This document shows positions 56,507-64,000 of a stretch of 64,000 nt of DNA, in pieces (the first letter of the stretch is position 1; every line of letters starts with the position of its first letter). The stretch covers positions 1 to 64,000 of the forward strand of contig NZ_CAKLPX010000003.1 in the NCBI RefSeq assembly GCF_923077115.1, given 5' to 3'. The position numbers and the translations under genes were made by a program. The DNA comes from Sinobacterium norvegicum (GTDB lineage Bacteria; Pseudomonadota; Gammaproteobacteria; Pseudomonadales; Sinobacteriaceae). The notes below the pieces were generated by a model. The model made no database searches and had not been told where the DNA came from. It worked only from the letters and a program-made list of their open reading frames with translations.

Positions 56507-58504
56507 TTATTGATCGACGCTCTGTTGCTGCAGGGCAACATGGGTGTTTTCCTGGTAGACGCTGAAGTCTTCACCGCTGCGAATGAGGTGATCATAGATC
56601 AGTGAAAAGGCCACGACGTTTTTCACATAGTTTCGGGTTTCGCGATAAGGCACGGTTTCGGTCCAAACATCATTGGGCAGGTTGGGGCGTTGTTTTAGCC
56701 ACTTGCTGACGCGATATGGGCCGGCATTATAGGCGGCGGTGGCGTAGACGATATTATCATCGAAGCGATCTTTAAGTTGAGCCAGATAGTGGGTACCAAG
56801 GGCGATATTGGTATCGGGGTTGGTTAAATCCTTAGCGTTTTTATAGGGGATTTTATTTTTTCTGGCGACTTGTTTCGCTGTTGCTGGCATGAGTTGCATG
56901 AGGCCAACAGCGCCGGCCGATGATTGTGCGGCGGTGTTGAACAAGCTTTCCTGACGAGCGATGGAGAAGGCCCAGCTGGGATTTATTTTCTGTTGCTTGG
57001 CGTTTTTTAAAATAGGCTGACGGTAGGCCAGTGGCGCTCGTAAGCCCAGGTTGTCATGTTGTTTGTGGTGACTGGCTTGCAGAATGGCAAGATTGCCCCA
57101 GCCCTGGTCGATGGCGTAGGCGCCGAGTGCCGACTGCGATGCCACGGTGGCATTGTTTTGTAGTTTGTTCCACTCGAGGCGGGCGTACTGCATGTAATTC
57201 AGCGCGATCAGTTCTTCGATTCGCTGCAGCTGCAGATTGTTTCCGACGGTGACCTTGTTTTGTTTCAGCAGGCTGTAAGGCTGGTGCTCGAAGCTGATTG
57301 GCTGACCGGTGCGCTGTGCGGCTAAGAAACCGTAGTAATGGCGCTGACTGCTGAGCTGTTGGAAGTGAGCGGCGACCAGCTCTGGTTCGATGCCAAGCTC
57401 TTCCTGGCTGCGAGCTTGCCAGTATAGCCAGCGGTTTTGCTGTTGCACTGGCGCGGGCAGTTTGGCAATAAATTGATTCAGTCCCTGCCAGTCGAGGTTG
57501 GCCAAATAGAGCTGCAAGAAGTGCTCGCTTAACCGGGGTGACTGCTCTGCCTGCTCAATGGCTACTTTAGCGGCGAAGGCATTCGTCTTATCGCTGCGCA
57601 GCAACCGGTTGGCAATATGCAATTCGATACTGGCGATTTGTTGTTGGTTGAGCAGTTGCTCGGCAGTGCTAAAGGATTGCCAGTAACGCAGCGCCTGGGC
57701 GGGGTCCTGATAGGCACCACGTTGACTGGCGACGGTGATTAAATCGGCAGCCACCTCGGGGAATTGTGTGGCGGTAACTTGAAACGAAAAGCGTGTCGGT
57801 TGGCGATAGGCATCGAGTAGTGCCTGGCTGTAATGTTGGTATTGCCCCTTAGATTTCTTATGCAGGTATTGGGTAAGGCTTAAGTTATTAGCCTTGGCCG
57901 CGAGCACCTGGCGCTGCCATAACAGTGCGTCAGTGAGCTGACCGTCGGCTATCCACTGCTTGAACAACGGGTCGCAGGCGGCGGGTTGGGACTGGCCAAC
58001 CAGCCACATTCTTTCTGCCCCGGCATAGGCTTTTTGTTGGTTACCCTGTTGCAGCAGCGCGTTGTAGTAATAGCAACGCAGGGTGGTGTCTCGCGGTTCG
58101 GCCTTGGCGGTGCGTAGGTATTCCTGCCAGCGTTGATGTTTGCCAAGATACTGTAGGCGTCGATTAACCAGAGCGCTGGTGTATTGTAGACTGGGGTACT
58201 GGCGACTAAAGGCGGTAATATCGTGAATCGTGGTGGTGGCAGTATTTTCACGCAGCTCAAAATAGTCGAGATAGGGGTAGAGCGGGTAATTTTTCAACTG
58301 TGCTTTTAATTGTTGATACTGCTGAGGGTTGTTGCCATCAATTAGTTTAACCGCACGGCGAAAGTCCTGACGTTGTTGGCTGCGTTCGGCATGACTGGCA
58401 AACGAGGCGGTGGCATTATCGGCATGACTGGCGTTAAGCGTCAATGCCAGAAATGGCAGGGTACAGCAGGCAATAGATTTTCGATAAAATTGATGTAAAG
58501 ACAT
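56507..58504 (-). CDS. slt: soluble lytic murein transglycosylase (Slt70)
   Basis: A 665-residue periplasmic enzyme that cleaves peptidoglycan. A signal peptide (cleavage near SHADNA) precedes the long helical U-domain (about 30-470), the linker, and the C-terminal lysozyme-like domain. That domain has ARQESLFN with catalytic E519, SSAGAVGLMQLMPATAKQ and AYNAGPYRVSKWL. The length is normal for Slt70. The gene stands alone; a trp-repressor neighbour, as in E. coli, is not seen. Confidence 0.94.
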   Translation of the reverse strand: MSLHQFYRKSIACCTLPFLALTLNASHADNATASFASHAERSQQRQDFRRAVKLIDGNNPQQYQQLKAQLKNYPLYPYLDYFELRENTATTTIHDITAFSRQYPSLQYTSALVNRRLQYLGKHQRWQEYLRTAKAEPRDTTLRCYYYNALLQQGNQQKAYAGAERMWLVGQSQPAACDPLFKQWIADGQLTDALLWQRQVLAAKANNLSLTQYLHKKSKGQYQHYSQALLDAYRQPTRFSFQVTATQFPEVAADLITVASQRGAYQDPAQALRYWQSFSTAEQLLNQQQIASIELHIANRLLRSDKTNAFAAKVAIEQAEQSPRLSEHFLQLYLANLDWQGLNQFIAKLPAPVQQQNRWLYWQARSQEELGIEPELVAAHFQQLSSQRHYYGFLAAQRTGQPISFEHQPYSLLKQNKVTVGNNLQLQRIEELIALNYMQYARLEWNKLQNNATVASQSALGAYAIDQGWGNLAILQASHHKQHDNLGLRAPLAYRQPILKNAKQQKINPSWAFSIARQESLFNTAAQSSAGAVGLMQLMPATAKQVARKNKIPYKNAKDLTNPDTNIALGTHYLAQLKDRFDDNIVYATAAYNAGPYRVSKWLKQRPNLPNDVWTETVPYRETRNYVKNVVAFSLIYDHLIRSGEDFSVYQENTHVALQQQSVDQ

Positions 58505-58766
58505 ACCACTCTCTAATACATAATTAGTCAGTTAACCGGCAGCTGTGTGATCAGTTTCATAATCATCAACAGATTAGACTTATCGTTAGAGTACAGTATC
58601 GTTCGGCGGTTGCCAGCTTATCGAAATGTTTTGGGCAATAAATGCTAAAACTGCTGGGGTTGTTGGTGTTTTGGGTAAAACTGACTCACAAAATGGTTAC
58701 CATTATGAGGGGAGCTAGTTTTTGGTAACTAAGTGAGTAGCGGGGGTGGGCGAACAGAGGGGGCAA

Positions 58767-58793
58767 CAACCCCCGCGCAGAGCACGGGGGTTG
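58767..58793 (-). terminator. hairpin at the end of the DUF3332 gene
   Basis: CAACCCCCG pairs perfectly with CGGGGGTTG around a nine-base loop, six bases after the DUF3332 gene stop. No T run follows on the - strand. The remaining bases back to 58505 show no gene. Confidence 0.5.
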
Positions 58794-58799
58794 AACATT

Positions 58800-59363
58800 T
58801 TAGCCGCGAGCTGTGGCGGTGGTCATGCCGGCAGTCTCGAGTTGGTCAGCGCGAGCTTCTAGCTCATCCATCGTGGCAGACTTAATTAATCTGCCGTCAA
58901 GATAGAAGTCAACACGATTATCAACTCTGATGCCGGTAACGGTTTGCTCATTACCATCGGCGTCAATAAAGTCGATAGACATGGTGTTGTTGTCGCCACC
59001 TTTCAGCGTCGCGCTGCTCAGCGGGACGTCAGTCATCGAGCTGTCTAAGCTATCGTCAACCTTCATCCAGGCCTCTACCGGGGTGTCGACAACGGCGGGT
59101 GACTTTTTGGTGATAGGGTTGGTACCGGTCCAGAATTCGATGCTGTTAATAATCAGTAAATCAATGGCACCGACGACACCATAGACAGGAGAGAGGAGTA
59201 GATAGAAACCCGCTCGACCCCAGCGGTTGTCGATCAGTTTAAGGTTTACACCGATAGCTTGTTGTGAGAGACCCATCTGACCCATACAGCCGGTCATGGT
59301 TGTCGTTACGCCACCAATTGCCGTGGCTAAGATTAACGCTTGGGCGACTTTATTCATCTTCAT
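58800..59363 (-). CDS. DUF3332 family lipoprotein
   Basis: A 187-residue protein with a lipobox TMTGC (C26). RAGFYLLLSPVYGVVGAIDLLI is a hydrophobic membrane-associated segment, followed by NSIEFWTGTNPI and a soluble domain with a VDNRVDFYLDG strand. These features match DUF3332 proteins. The role is unknown. Its hydrophobic middle could associate with the inner or outer membrane. Confidence 0.8.
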   Translation of the reverse strand: MKMNKVAQALILATAIGGVTTTMTGCMGQMGLSQQAIGVNLKLIDNRWGRAGFYLLLSPVYGVVGAIDLLIINSIEFWTGTNPITKKSPAVVDTPVEAWMKVDDSLDSSMTDVPLSSATLKGGDNNTMSIDFIDADGNEQTVTGIRVDNRVDFYLDGRLIKSATMDELEARADQLETAGMTTATARG

Positions 59364-59566
59364 AAGAACATCCTATTTCTAATTGTTGACTAACGCATGT
59401 GACTCGTTGGGAAAAGTTTTACACAGTAACAACTTAACCGAGTGTCTTTGATTAAAATGCAGCATTGTGGATATGTCAATTTAAAGTTGTCAGTCAGCGA
59501 CTTAGCGGCGGTATGGCAATCGGGGAAGAAGAGGAGTACAAAGGGCTTAAGAAAGCGGGTATGGAA

Positions 59567-59606
59567 GAATTTACCATCTGTGCTATCGGCAGCAGATGGT
59601 AAATTC
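59567..59606 (-). terminator. long inverted repeat downstream of the aminotransferase gene
   Basis: A perfect 14-bp stem GAATTTACCATCTG/CAGATGGTAAATTC with a 12-base loop lies 15 bases after the stop. On the - strand the stem is followed by TTCC, so it is not a classic terminator but probably marks the transcript end. Confidence 0.5.
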
Positions 59607-59620
59607 CAGCGCCAAAGGAA

Positions 59621-60985
59621 TTACTTAATATTATATTCTTTCGCAGTGGCATCCAGGGCGCGGTGCAGGCGTTGCACCAGTTGGTCAATTTCGTCTTTGC
59701 TGCTGACCATCGGTGGCGCAGTGACCATGGCATCGCCAACGGCGCGAACCATTAGGCCATTGTTAATGGCTTGGTCGCGACAGAACACCGCGGCGGCCGA
59801 ATCATCGGCGATTTTTTCGCGACTATTCTTATTCTTGACCAGCTCGATAGCAGCGACCATGCCGGTGCCACGGACTTCGCCGACAATAGGATGATCGCTG
59901 AGGCTGCGTAACTGTTGCTGTAAATAGGGGGCAATAGTCTGCGCTGTATTCTCGACGATGTTTTGTTCCTGCATAATTGAGAGTGTGGCGAGGCCGGCGG
60001 CACAGCTGGCTGGGTGGCCAGAATAGGTGAGTCCGTGACCGAATTCACCGTCGTTCGTTTTTAGTACATTGGCGACCTTGTCGCCGACCATGACGCCACC
60101 GAGAGGTTGGAAACCATTGGTCACCGCCTTGGCAAAGGTGATTAAGTCGGGTTGGTAATTGTAGGTCTCGCAACCAAACCAATTGCCGGTTCGACCAAAG
60201 CCGCAGATAACCTCGTCGCTGATCAACAAAATATCACGCTCGTTACAGATGCGCTGAATTTCAGGCCAATAGCTATCGGGGGGGATGATAACGCCACCGG
60301 CGCCCTGAATAGGTTCGGCAATAAAGGCGGCGACATTCTCTTCGCCGAGCTCGTCGATCTTGGCCTCTAACTGGCGGGCAACTTGCAGGCCAAATTCATT
60401 TTTGTCACTGTCGCCGCCCTCGGCAAACCAGTGAGGTTGGTCGATGTGATGGACATAGTCGATGCCACGATATTGTTTGTGCATAAACTCCATGCCACCG
60501 AGACTTGCCGCCGCAATAGTGCTGCCATGGTAGCCGTTTTTACGACCGATGATCAGCTTCTTGTTCGGTTTTTCGAGCAGGTCATAGTAGCGGTGAACGA
60601 GGCGAATATTGGTGTCGTTGGCCTCGGAACCGGAGTTGGTAAAGAACACATTGTTGAAGCCATCGGGGGTGACTTCGACCAGAGCCTTGGCCATTTCTGC
60701 CGCCGGTTGGTTGGAACAGTTGAAGAAGTTGTTGTAATAGGGCAGCTGTTGCATCTGCTGATTAACGGCTTCAATGATTTTCGGTTGGCTGTAACCCAGA
60801 TTACAACACCACAGACCCGACATGCCATCGAGAAACTGGTTGTCTTCGCTGTCATAGATGTAGATATGTTCGGCGCGGGAGAAAATACGACCACCGGTGG
60901 CACTGTACTGCTTGAAATCAGTAAAGGGGTGCAGGTGGTGATTGCGGTCGGCCTGCTGTAATTGCGCGGTAGTGTTTTTACTCAT
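59621..60985 (-). CDS. class III aminotransferase, putrescine/polyamine type (SpuC-like)
   Basis: A 454-residue PLP enzyme of the fold-type I class III group. The motifs are SGSEANDTNIRLVHRYY (118-134), ISDEVICGFGRTG (255-267, with D257) and the PLP lysine K286 in FAKAVTNGFQPLGG. LGYSQPKIIEAVNQQMQQLPYY near the start is typical of putrescine-pyruvate/spermidine transaminases. Divergent from the glutamine-synthetase-like gene, it probably deaminates putrescine in polyamine breakdown. The exact amine is inferred from context. Confidence 0.82.
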   Translation of the reverse strand: MSKNTTAQLQQADRNHHLHPFTDFKQYSATGGRIFSRAEHIYIYDSEDNQFLDGMSGLWCCNLGYSQPKIIEAVNQQMQQLPYYNNFFNCSNQPAAEMAKALVEVTPDGFNNVFFTNSGSEANDTNIRLVHRYYDLLEKPNKKLIIGRKNGYHGSTIAAASLGGMEFMHKQYRGIDYVHHIDQPHWFAEGGDSDKNEFGLQVARQLEAKIDELGEENVAAFIAEPIQGAGGVIIPPDSYWPEIQRICNERDILLISDEVICGFGRTGNWFGCETYNYQPDLITFAKAVTNGFQPLGGVMVGDKVANVLKTNDGEFGHGLTYSGHPASCAAGLATLSIMQEQNIVENTAQTIAPYLQQQLRSLSDHPIVGEVRGTGMVAAIELVKNKNSREKIADDSAAAVFCRDQAINNGLMVRAVGDAMVTAPPMVSSKDEIDQLVQRLHRALDATAKEYNIK

Positions 60986-61190
60986 AATGTCTGCCTGAAT
61001 TCTGGGTTGCCAGCGGGTTGGGCGAAGCTCATTTCATCATGGGCTAGTTTGGCATAGCCGTGACAGCGATGGTTTACCCCGATAGGGGTGTTTTATGGCA
61101 GGACCAGTTGTTAACCCTATCGGGGAGTGATTTTGTTTCTATGAATAGGCTAAGCTAGGCGAAAGCATAATAGATAATAGTAGGTCTTTC
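60986..61190. promoter_or_regulatory. divergent polyamine-gene promoter with 11-bp inverted operator pair
   Basis: About 205 bases between divergent genes. CCCCGATAGGG at 61077-61087 and its exact reverse complement CCCTATCGGGG at 61115-61125 are 27 bases apart. Such an arrangement fits two binding sites of one regulator. Confidence 0.55.
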
Positions 61191-62543
61191 ATGACAGCCA
61201 ATAGCAGTGCAGTTTTAACCCAGTTCCTGGCCGATCACCCTGACATTGAAGTCTTTGAAGTGATTTTGATTGATGTGAGCGGTGGTTTGCGTGGCAAGTG
61301 GATACAGCGGGAAAATATTGCCAAGGTGTGTGAGGGCGGATTAAAGCTGCCATTAAGCACCCTGTTATTCGATGTCTGGGGACGGGATCCGGAGGCCTGT
61401 GTCTTCGACAGTGGCGATGAGGACGGTATTGCAGTACCTGAACTACGCTCTATCTCCGTTGTGTCATGGATGAAACGCCCGACGGCACAGTTGTTGATAT
61501 CGTTGCTGGATACCGATAACACCCCTTGCAAATACGATCCACGCAATATTGTTAGCGGTTTGATGGCGCGTTTCAAACAGCAGGGTTTGACCCCGATGTT
61601 GGCCAGCGAGATGGAGTTTAATCTGTTTAAGCCTGAGCGTGATGGGCAGGGTGTTCCTCAGCACACACAGGGTAATGCCACCACGGTTGCGATGCAGGCC
61701 GGTCAGACTTATGGCATCGATGATATGCAGGAAATGGCTGAATTTATGCACGCTGTCCGTGATGTCTGTGCCGAGCAAAATCTGCCGATTGATACCCTAA
61801 TTAAAGAAGCTGGCCCCTCACAGTATGAGATCAATTTGTACCATCAGGCGGATGCCTTACTGGCTGCCGACCAAGCGGTATTGTTGCAGCGTGCCATCAA
61901 AGGCGTGGCCAAAAAGCACGGTTATCGGGCCAGTTTTATGGCCAAGCCCTTTGGTGATCAGGCCGGCAATGGTATGCATGTTCACTGCAGCCTGCTCGAT
62001 GATGACGGCAATAATGCCTTTGATGACGGCAGTGCAGAGGGTAATGAATTGCTGCAACATGCGGTCGCTGGTTGCCTGGCATTGATGGAAGAGTCGATGT
62101 TGTTATTCGCCCCTAATGTAAACTCCTATCGCCGTTTTCAGCGCGGTAGCCATGCACCGCTGGCGCCAACCTGGGGCTATGAAAATAGAACCTGTGCGGT
62201 GCGTATTCCGGCGGGCAGCACTAAGGCGATGCGTATTGAACACCGAGTAGGCGGCGCCGATGCCAACCCTTATCTGTCGATTGCTGCGATTCTTGCCGGC
62301 ATGCTGTATGGCATTGAAAACAAGCTGGCCGCGCCAACAGCCATGGTGGGTAATGCCTATGACCAGCAGCCGCCGACACTGGCGCGCTACCTTCCTGATG
62401 CGATCGAATGCTTCCAACGTTCAACGGTACTACCGCAGTATTTCGGAGCAGTATTTCACCGCAACTTTACCGAGATCAAGCGGCAAGAACTGGCCGAATT
62501 TGACAAGCAAGTCACCTCATTAGAGTACGACAGTTATTTATAG
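61191..62543 (+). CDS. glutamine synthetase family, gamma-glutamylpolyamine synthetase-like (PuuA/SpuI-like)
   Basis: A 450-residue ATP-dependent ligase. The GS motifs are EMEFNLFKPE (metal Glu), NGMHVHCSLLDDDG and APLAPTWGYENRTCAVRIPAG. It is shorter than typical GlnA and lacks the adenylylation tyrosine pattern, as in PuuA, which joins glutamate to putrescine. Gene context (aminotransferase, Lrp regulator, decarboxylase) supports a polyamine role; the amine substrate is inferred. Confidence 0.85.
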   Translation: MTANSSAVLTQFLADHPDIEVFEVILIDVSGGLRGKWIQRENIAKVCEGGLKLPLSTLLFDVWGRDPEACVFDSGDEDGIAVPELRSISVVSWMKRPTAQLLISLLDTDNTPCKYDPRNIVSGLMARFKQQGLTPMLASEMEFNLFKPERDGQGVPQHTQGNATTVAMQAGQTYGIDDMQEMAEFMHAVRDVCAEQNLPIDTLIKEAGPSQYEINLYHQADALLAADQAVLLQRAIKGVAKKHGYRASFMAKPFGDQAGNGMHVHCSLLDDDGNNAFDDGSAEGNELLQHAVAGCLALMEESMLLFAPNVNSYRRFQRGSHAPLAPTWGYENRTCAVRIPAGSTKAMRIEHRVGGADANPYLSIAAILAGMLYGIENKLAAPTAMVGNAYDQQPPTLARYLPDAIECFQRSTVLPQYFGAVFHRNFTEIKRQELAEFDKQVTSLEYDSYL

Positions 62544-62556
62544 TGTCCGCCACGGT

Positions 62557-62575
62557 TTCCGTCACTGTGACGGAA
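62557..62575. terminator. palindromic hairpin between the GS-like and Lrp-type genes
   Basis: TTCCGTCAC and GTGACGGAA flank a single T. As RNA it would form a short stem. No T run follows on either side; it sits between convergent genes. Confidence 0.5.
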
Positions 62576-62596
62576 CCTGCTTGGCCAGACTGTCAC

Positions 62597-63016
62597 TTAA
62601 CGACGAAATTTTGTCGACAGGATAACTGAGGTCATGGTGCGTTGAATGCCCTCAATTTGACTGATGGTATCGATATCGTTATCGATGCTGGCGGTGTTGT
62701 CGGCAGAAAGCGTCGCGGCATAATCGTATTCGCCGCTGATCGAGGCTAGCTCGACCACGGACTCAATCTTTCTCAGCTGTTCGGTGAGACGCTTGATCAT
62801 CTTTTGATCGACGGCAATCAACACCAAGGTCTTAATTTTCTTTGCTTCAACGTCTTCTTTCAGTCTGACGGTATAGCCGTCGATGACCTGTCGCTCTAGC
62901 TGTTCCATATGTTGTTTAACGGTAATCCGGCTGAGACCAAGCTGTTTGGCAAGGTCGGTGACGCTGCGACGGCTATTAGAGGTCAGTGCTTTCAGTAACT
63001 GCTTGTTAATGGTCAT
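62597..63016 (-). CDS. Lrp/AsnC family transcriptional regulator
   Basis: A 139-residue regulator. The N-terminal helix-turn-helix is SVTDLAKQLGLSRITVKQHM (18-37), and the C-terminal RAM/ligand domain follows with VLIAVDQKMIKRLTEQL and VVELASISGEYDYAATLSA. Divergent from the decarboxylase gene, it probably controls the polyamine module; the ligand is unknown. Confidence 0.88.
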   Translation of the reverse strand: MTINKQLLKALTSNSRRSVTDLAKQLGLSRITVKQHMEQLERQVIDGYTVRLKEDVEAKKIKTLVLIAVDQKMIKRLTEQLRKIESVVELASISGEYDYAATLSADNTASIDNDIDTISQIEGIQRTMTSVILSTKFRR

Positions 63017-63165
63017 TGTGGTTATCCAGCATTTAATTTGTATAATTAGCTATTCTATTTGTTAGTTATTAGATATCAATTTATGCATTATAGCCATACA
63101 AAACGACATTTACTGCCACTAAACTAGTGATTAATAATAAACAAATGCAGTGGATGGAGATAACA

Positions 63166-64000
63166 ATGAATAGTCGGGTGAATCTTAGCGAGGCTGGGCA
63201 ACTGGCACTTTGGCAGCAGCGACACGGAGAACACTACAGCCAGCCGTCTATAGAGATTGATCGGGCTATTTTACGCCGGCAAGCGAGACGTTTTTGCCGT
63301 GCCATGCCTCGGGTGGAACCTCATTTTGCCGTCAAGGCTAACCCGCACCCTGCGGTATTGGCGACGCTGGCTGAGGAGGGTGTTTTTTTTGAGATTGCCT
63401 CAAAAAAGGAATTGGACACACTGCTGGATATGGGCGCCGACAGCGAAAATATTTTTTACAGCAACCCGATCAAATCGGCGCAATATATTCAATATGCCGC
63501 GGCCAAAGGTGTGTGTTGGTTTGTTGTCGACAGCGTTGAAGAGGTTGAAAAAATTGCTGACCTGGTGCCGCAGGCAAAACTTTATTTACGATTACATACC
63601 AGCAACAAAGGTTCGCTTATTGAATTGTCGAGCAAGTTCGGTGCCTTCGATGAGGAGGCGGATGCAATCATCGAACGGGCCACGGCTCTTGGGGTTGATC
63701 TCTGTGGGGTGACGTTTCATGTAGGCTCTCAGTGCTGCAACAGTGATAATTGGCGAATCGGCATCGAGGCGGCAATACGGTGTTTCGAAAAAATGAAAAA
63801 CGCCGGTTTAACCCCCGAGCTGCTCGATATTGGCGGCGGTTTCCCTGTGGCTTATGAAGCGCCTGTTGCTACGATTGAGGAGATCGCCACGGTCATCAAT
63901 AAGGCGTTGCTAGGGGTAGATCAATCGGTTCGTATCATTGCAGAACCCGGCCGTTATTTAGTGGCAGAGGCAGGCCGCTTCTACTGCCAAGTGATCGGTA
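63166..64000 (+). CDS. ornithine/lysine decarboxylase-type PLP enzyme (group IV), 5' part
   Basis: The first 278 codons, open to the window end. It is a fold-type III (alanine-racemase-like) decarboxylase. The PLP lysine is K57 in FAVKANPHP, and VVDSVEEVEKI, FHVGSQCC, LDIGGGFP and IIAEPGRYLV appear in the usual order. The ATG at 63166 follows GGATGGAG. The family makes putrescine or cadaverine from ornithine or lysine; the specificity loop (with DNA for Cys...D) is cut off. Divergent from the Lrp gene in the polyamine module. Confidence 0.9.
   Translation, partial: MNSRVNLSEAGQLALWQQRHGEHYSQPSIEIDRAILRRQARRFCRAMPRVEPHFAVKANPHPAVLATLAEEGVFFEIASKKELDTLLDMGADSENIFYSNPIKSAQYIQYAAAKGVCWFVVDSVEEVEKIADLVPQAKLYLRLHTSNKGSLIELSSKFGAFDEEADAIIERATALGVDLCGVTFHVGSQCCNSDNWRIGIEAAIRCFEKMKNAGLTPELLDIGGGFPVAYEAPVATIEEIATVINKALLGVDQSVRIIAEPGRYLVAEAGRFYCQVIG

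Noticed and set aside
59442-59894. A + strand 150-codon frame
   Set aside because: Most of it lies antisense to the aminotransferase gene and the product looks like shifted-frame sequence (Arg/Ser-rich, no ribosome site).
63257-63712. A + strand 151-codon frame
   Set aside because: It is out of frame with the decarboxylase that starts at 63166, whose motifs are unambiguous in the other frame.

Overview
The window looks like a chromosomal segment of a free-living, probably marine, gammaproteobacterium of the Pseudomonadales/Cellvibrionales type. This rests on gene content and order: metG divergent from mrp/apbC with dcd close by and rnfABCDGE just beyond metG, rluD divergent from bamD, a holD-like gene overlapping rimI, an orphan pilU, a Gram-negative porin, and polyamine genes of the spu/puu type. 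The species is not identifiable from the sequence alone.

Layout. Positions 1-113 hold the 3' end of a 5S rRNA gene and its terminator. Positions 248-15818 are an AT-richer surface-polysaccharide island: two acyltransferase-3 proteins, three glycosyltransferases (two are tandem paralogues, one with an inserted beta-domain), a methyltransferase, a Wzm/Wzt O-antigen ABC exporter, and a cassette resembling the Gram-positive dlt (D-alanylation) system. The dlt-like cassette has an adenylation enzyme, a carrier protein and a sulfotransferase on the + strand. These converge on an SGNH/DltD-like protein, a 54-residue DltX-like microprotein ending in F-R-Y-Q-G-F, and a DltB-like MBOAT protein on the - strand. 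This cassette is the most interesting content of the window.

Positions 15.9-24.9 kb hold core genes: an AsmA-like protein, a META-domain protein, leuA, holD-like, rimI, gloA, a Na+/H+ antiporter, an enoyl-CoA hydratase and pilU. Positions 24.9-33.4 kb are rnfABCDGE (rnfC with a tandem-repeat tail) and metG. Positions 33.7-40.5 kb carry mrp, a dihaem cytochrome c peroxidase-like lipoprotein, dcd, ilvIH and a DUF4124 protein. Positions 40.5-50.3 kb carry clpB with a heat-shock-type promoter, pgeF-rluD, bamD, an EEP-family lipoprotein, a DUF5329 protein, an untracked 54-residue protein, a porin and a DUF6164 protein. Positions 50.4-54.3 kb hold rarD and a five-gene operon of overlapping genes, bufA1-bufB-bufC-ECF sigma-putative anti-sigma (copper-buffering bufferin type). 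Positions 54.4-59.4 kb carry a thioesterase, ppnN, slt and a DUF3332 lipoprotein. Positions 59.6-64.0 kb are a polyamine module: a class III aminotransferase, a gamma-glutamylpolyamine synthetase-like protein, an Lrp-type regulator and an ornithine/lysine decarboxylase-type gene cut by the window end.

Working together, the island genes would build a glycan in the cytoplasm, export it through Wzm/Wzt, and decorate it. The inferred decorations are methylation or sulfation in the cytoplasm and O-acylation in the periplasm, the latter through both the acyltransferase-3 proteins and the dlt-like relay. No integrase, transposase, CRISPR array or tRNA gene was seen.
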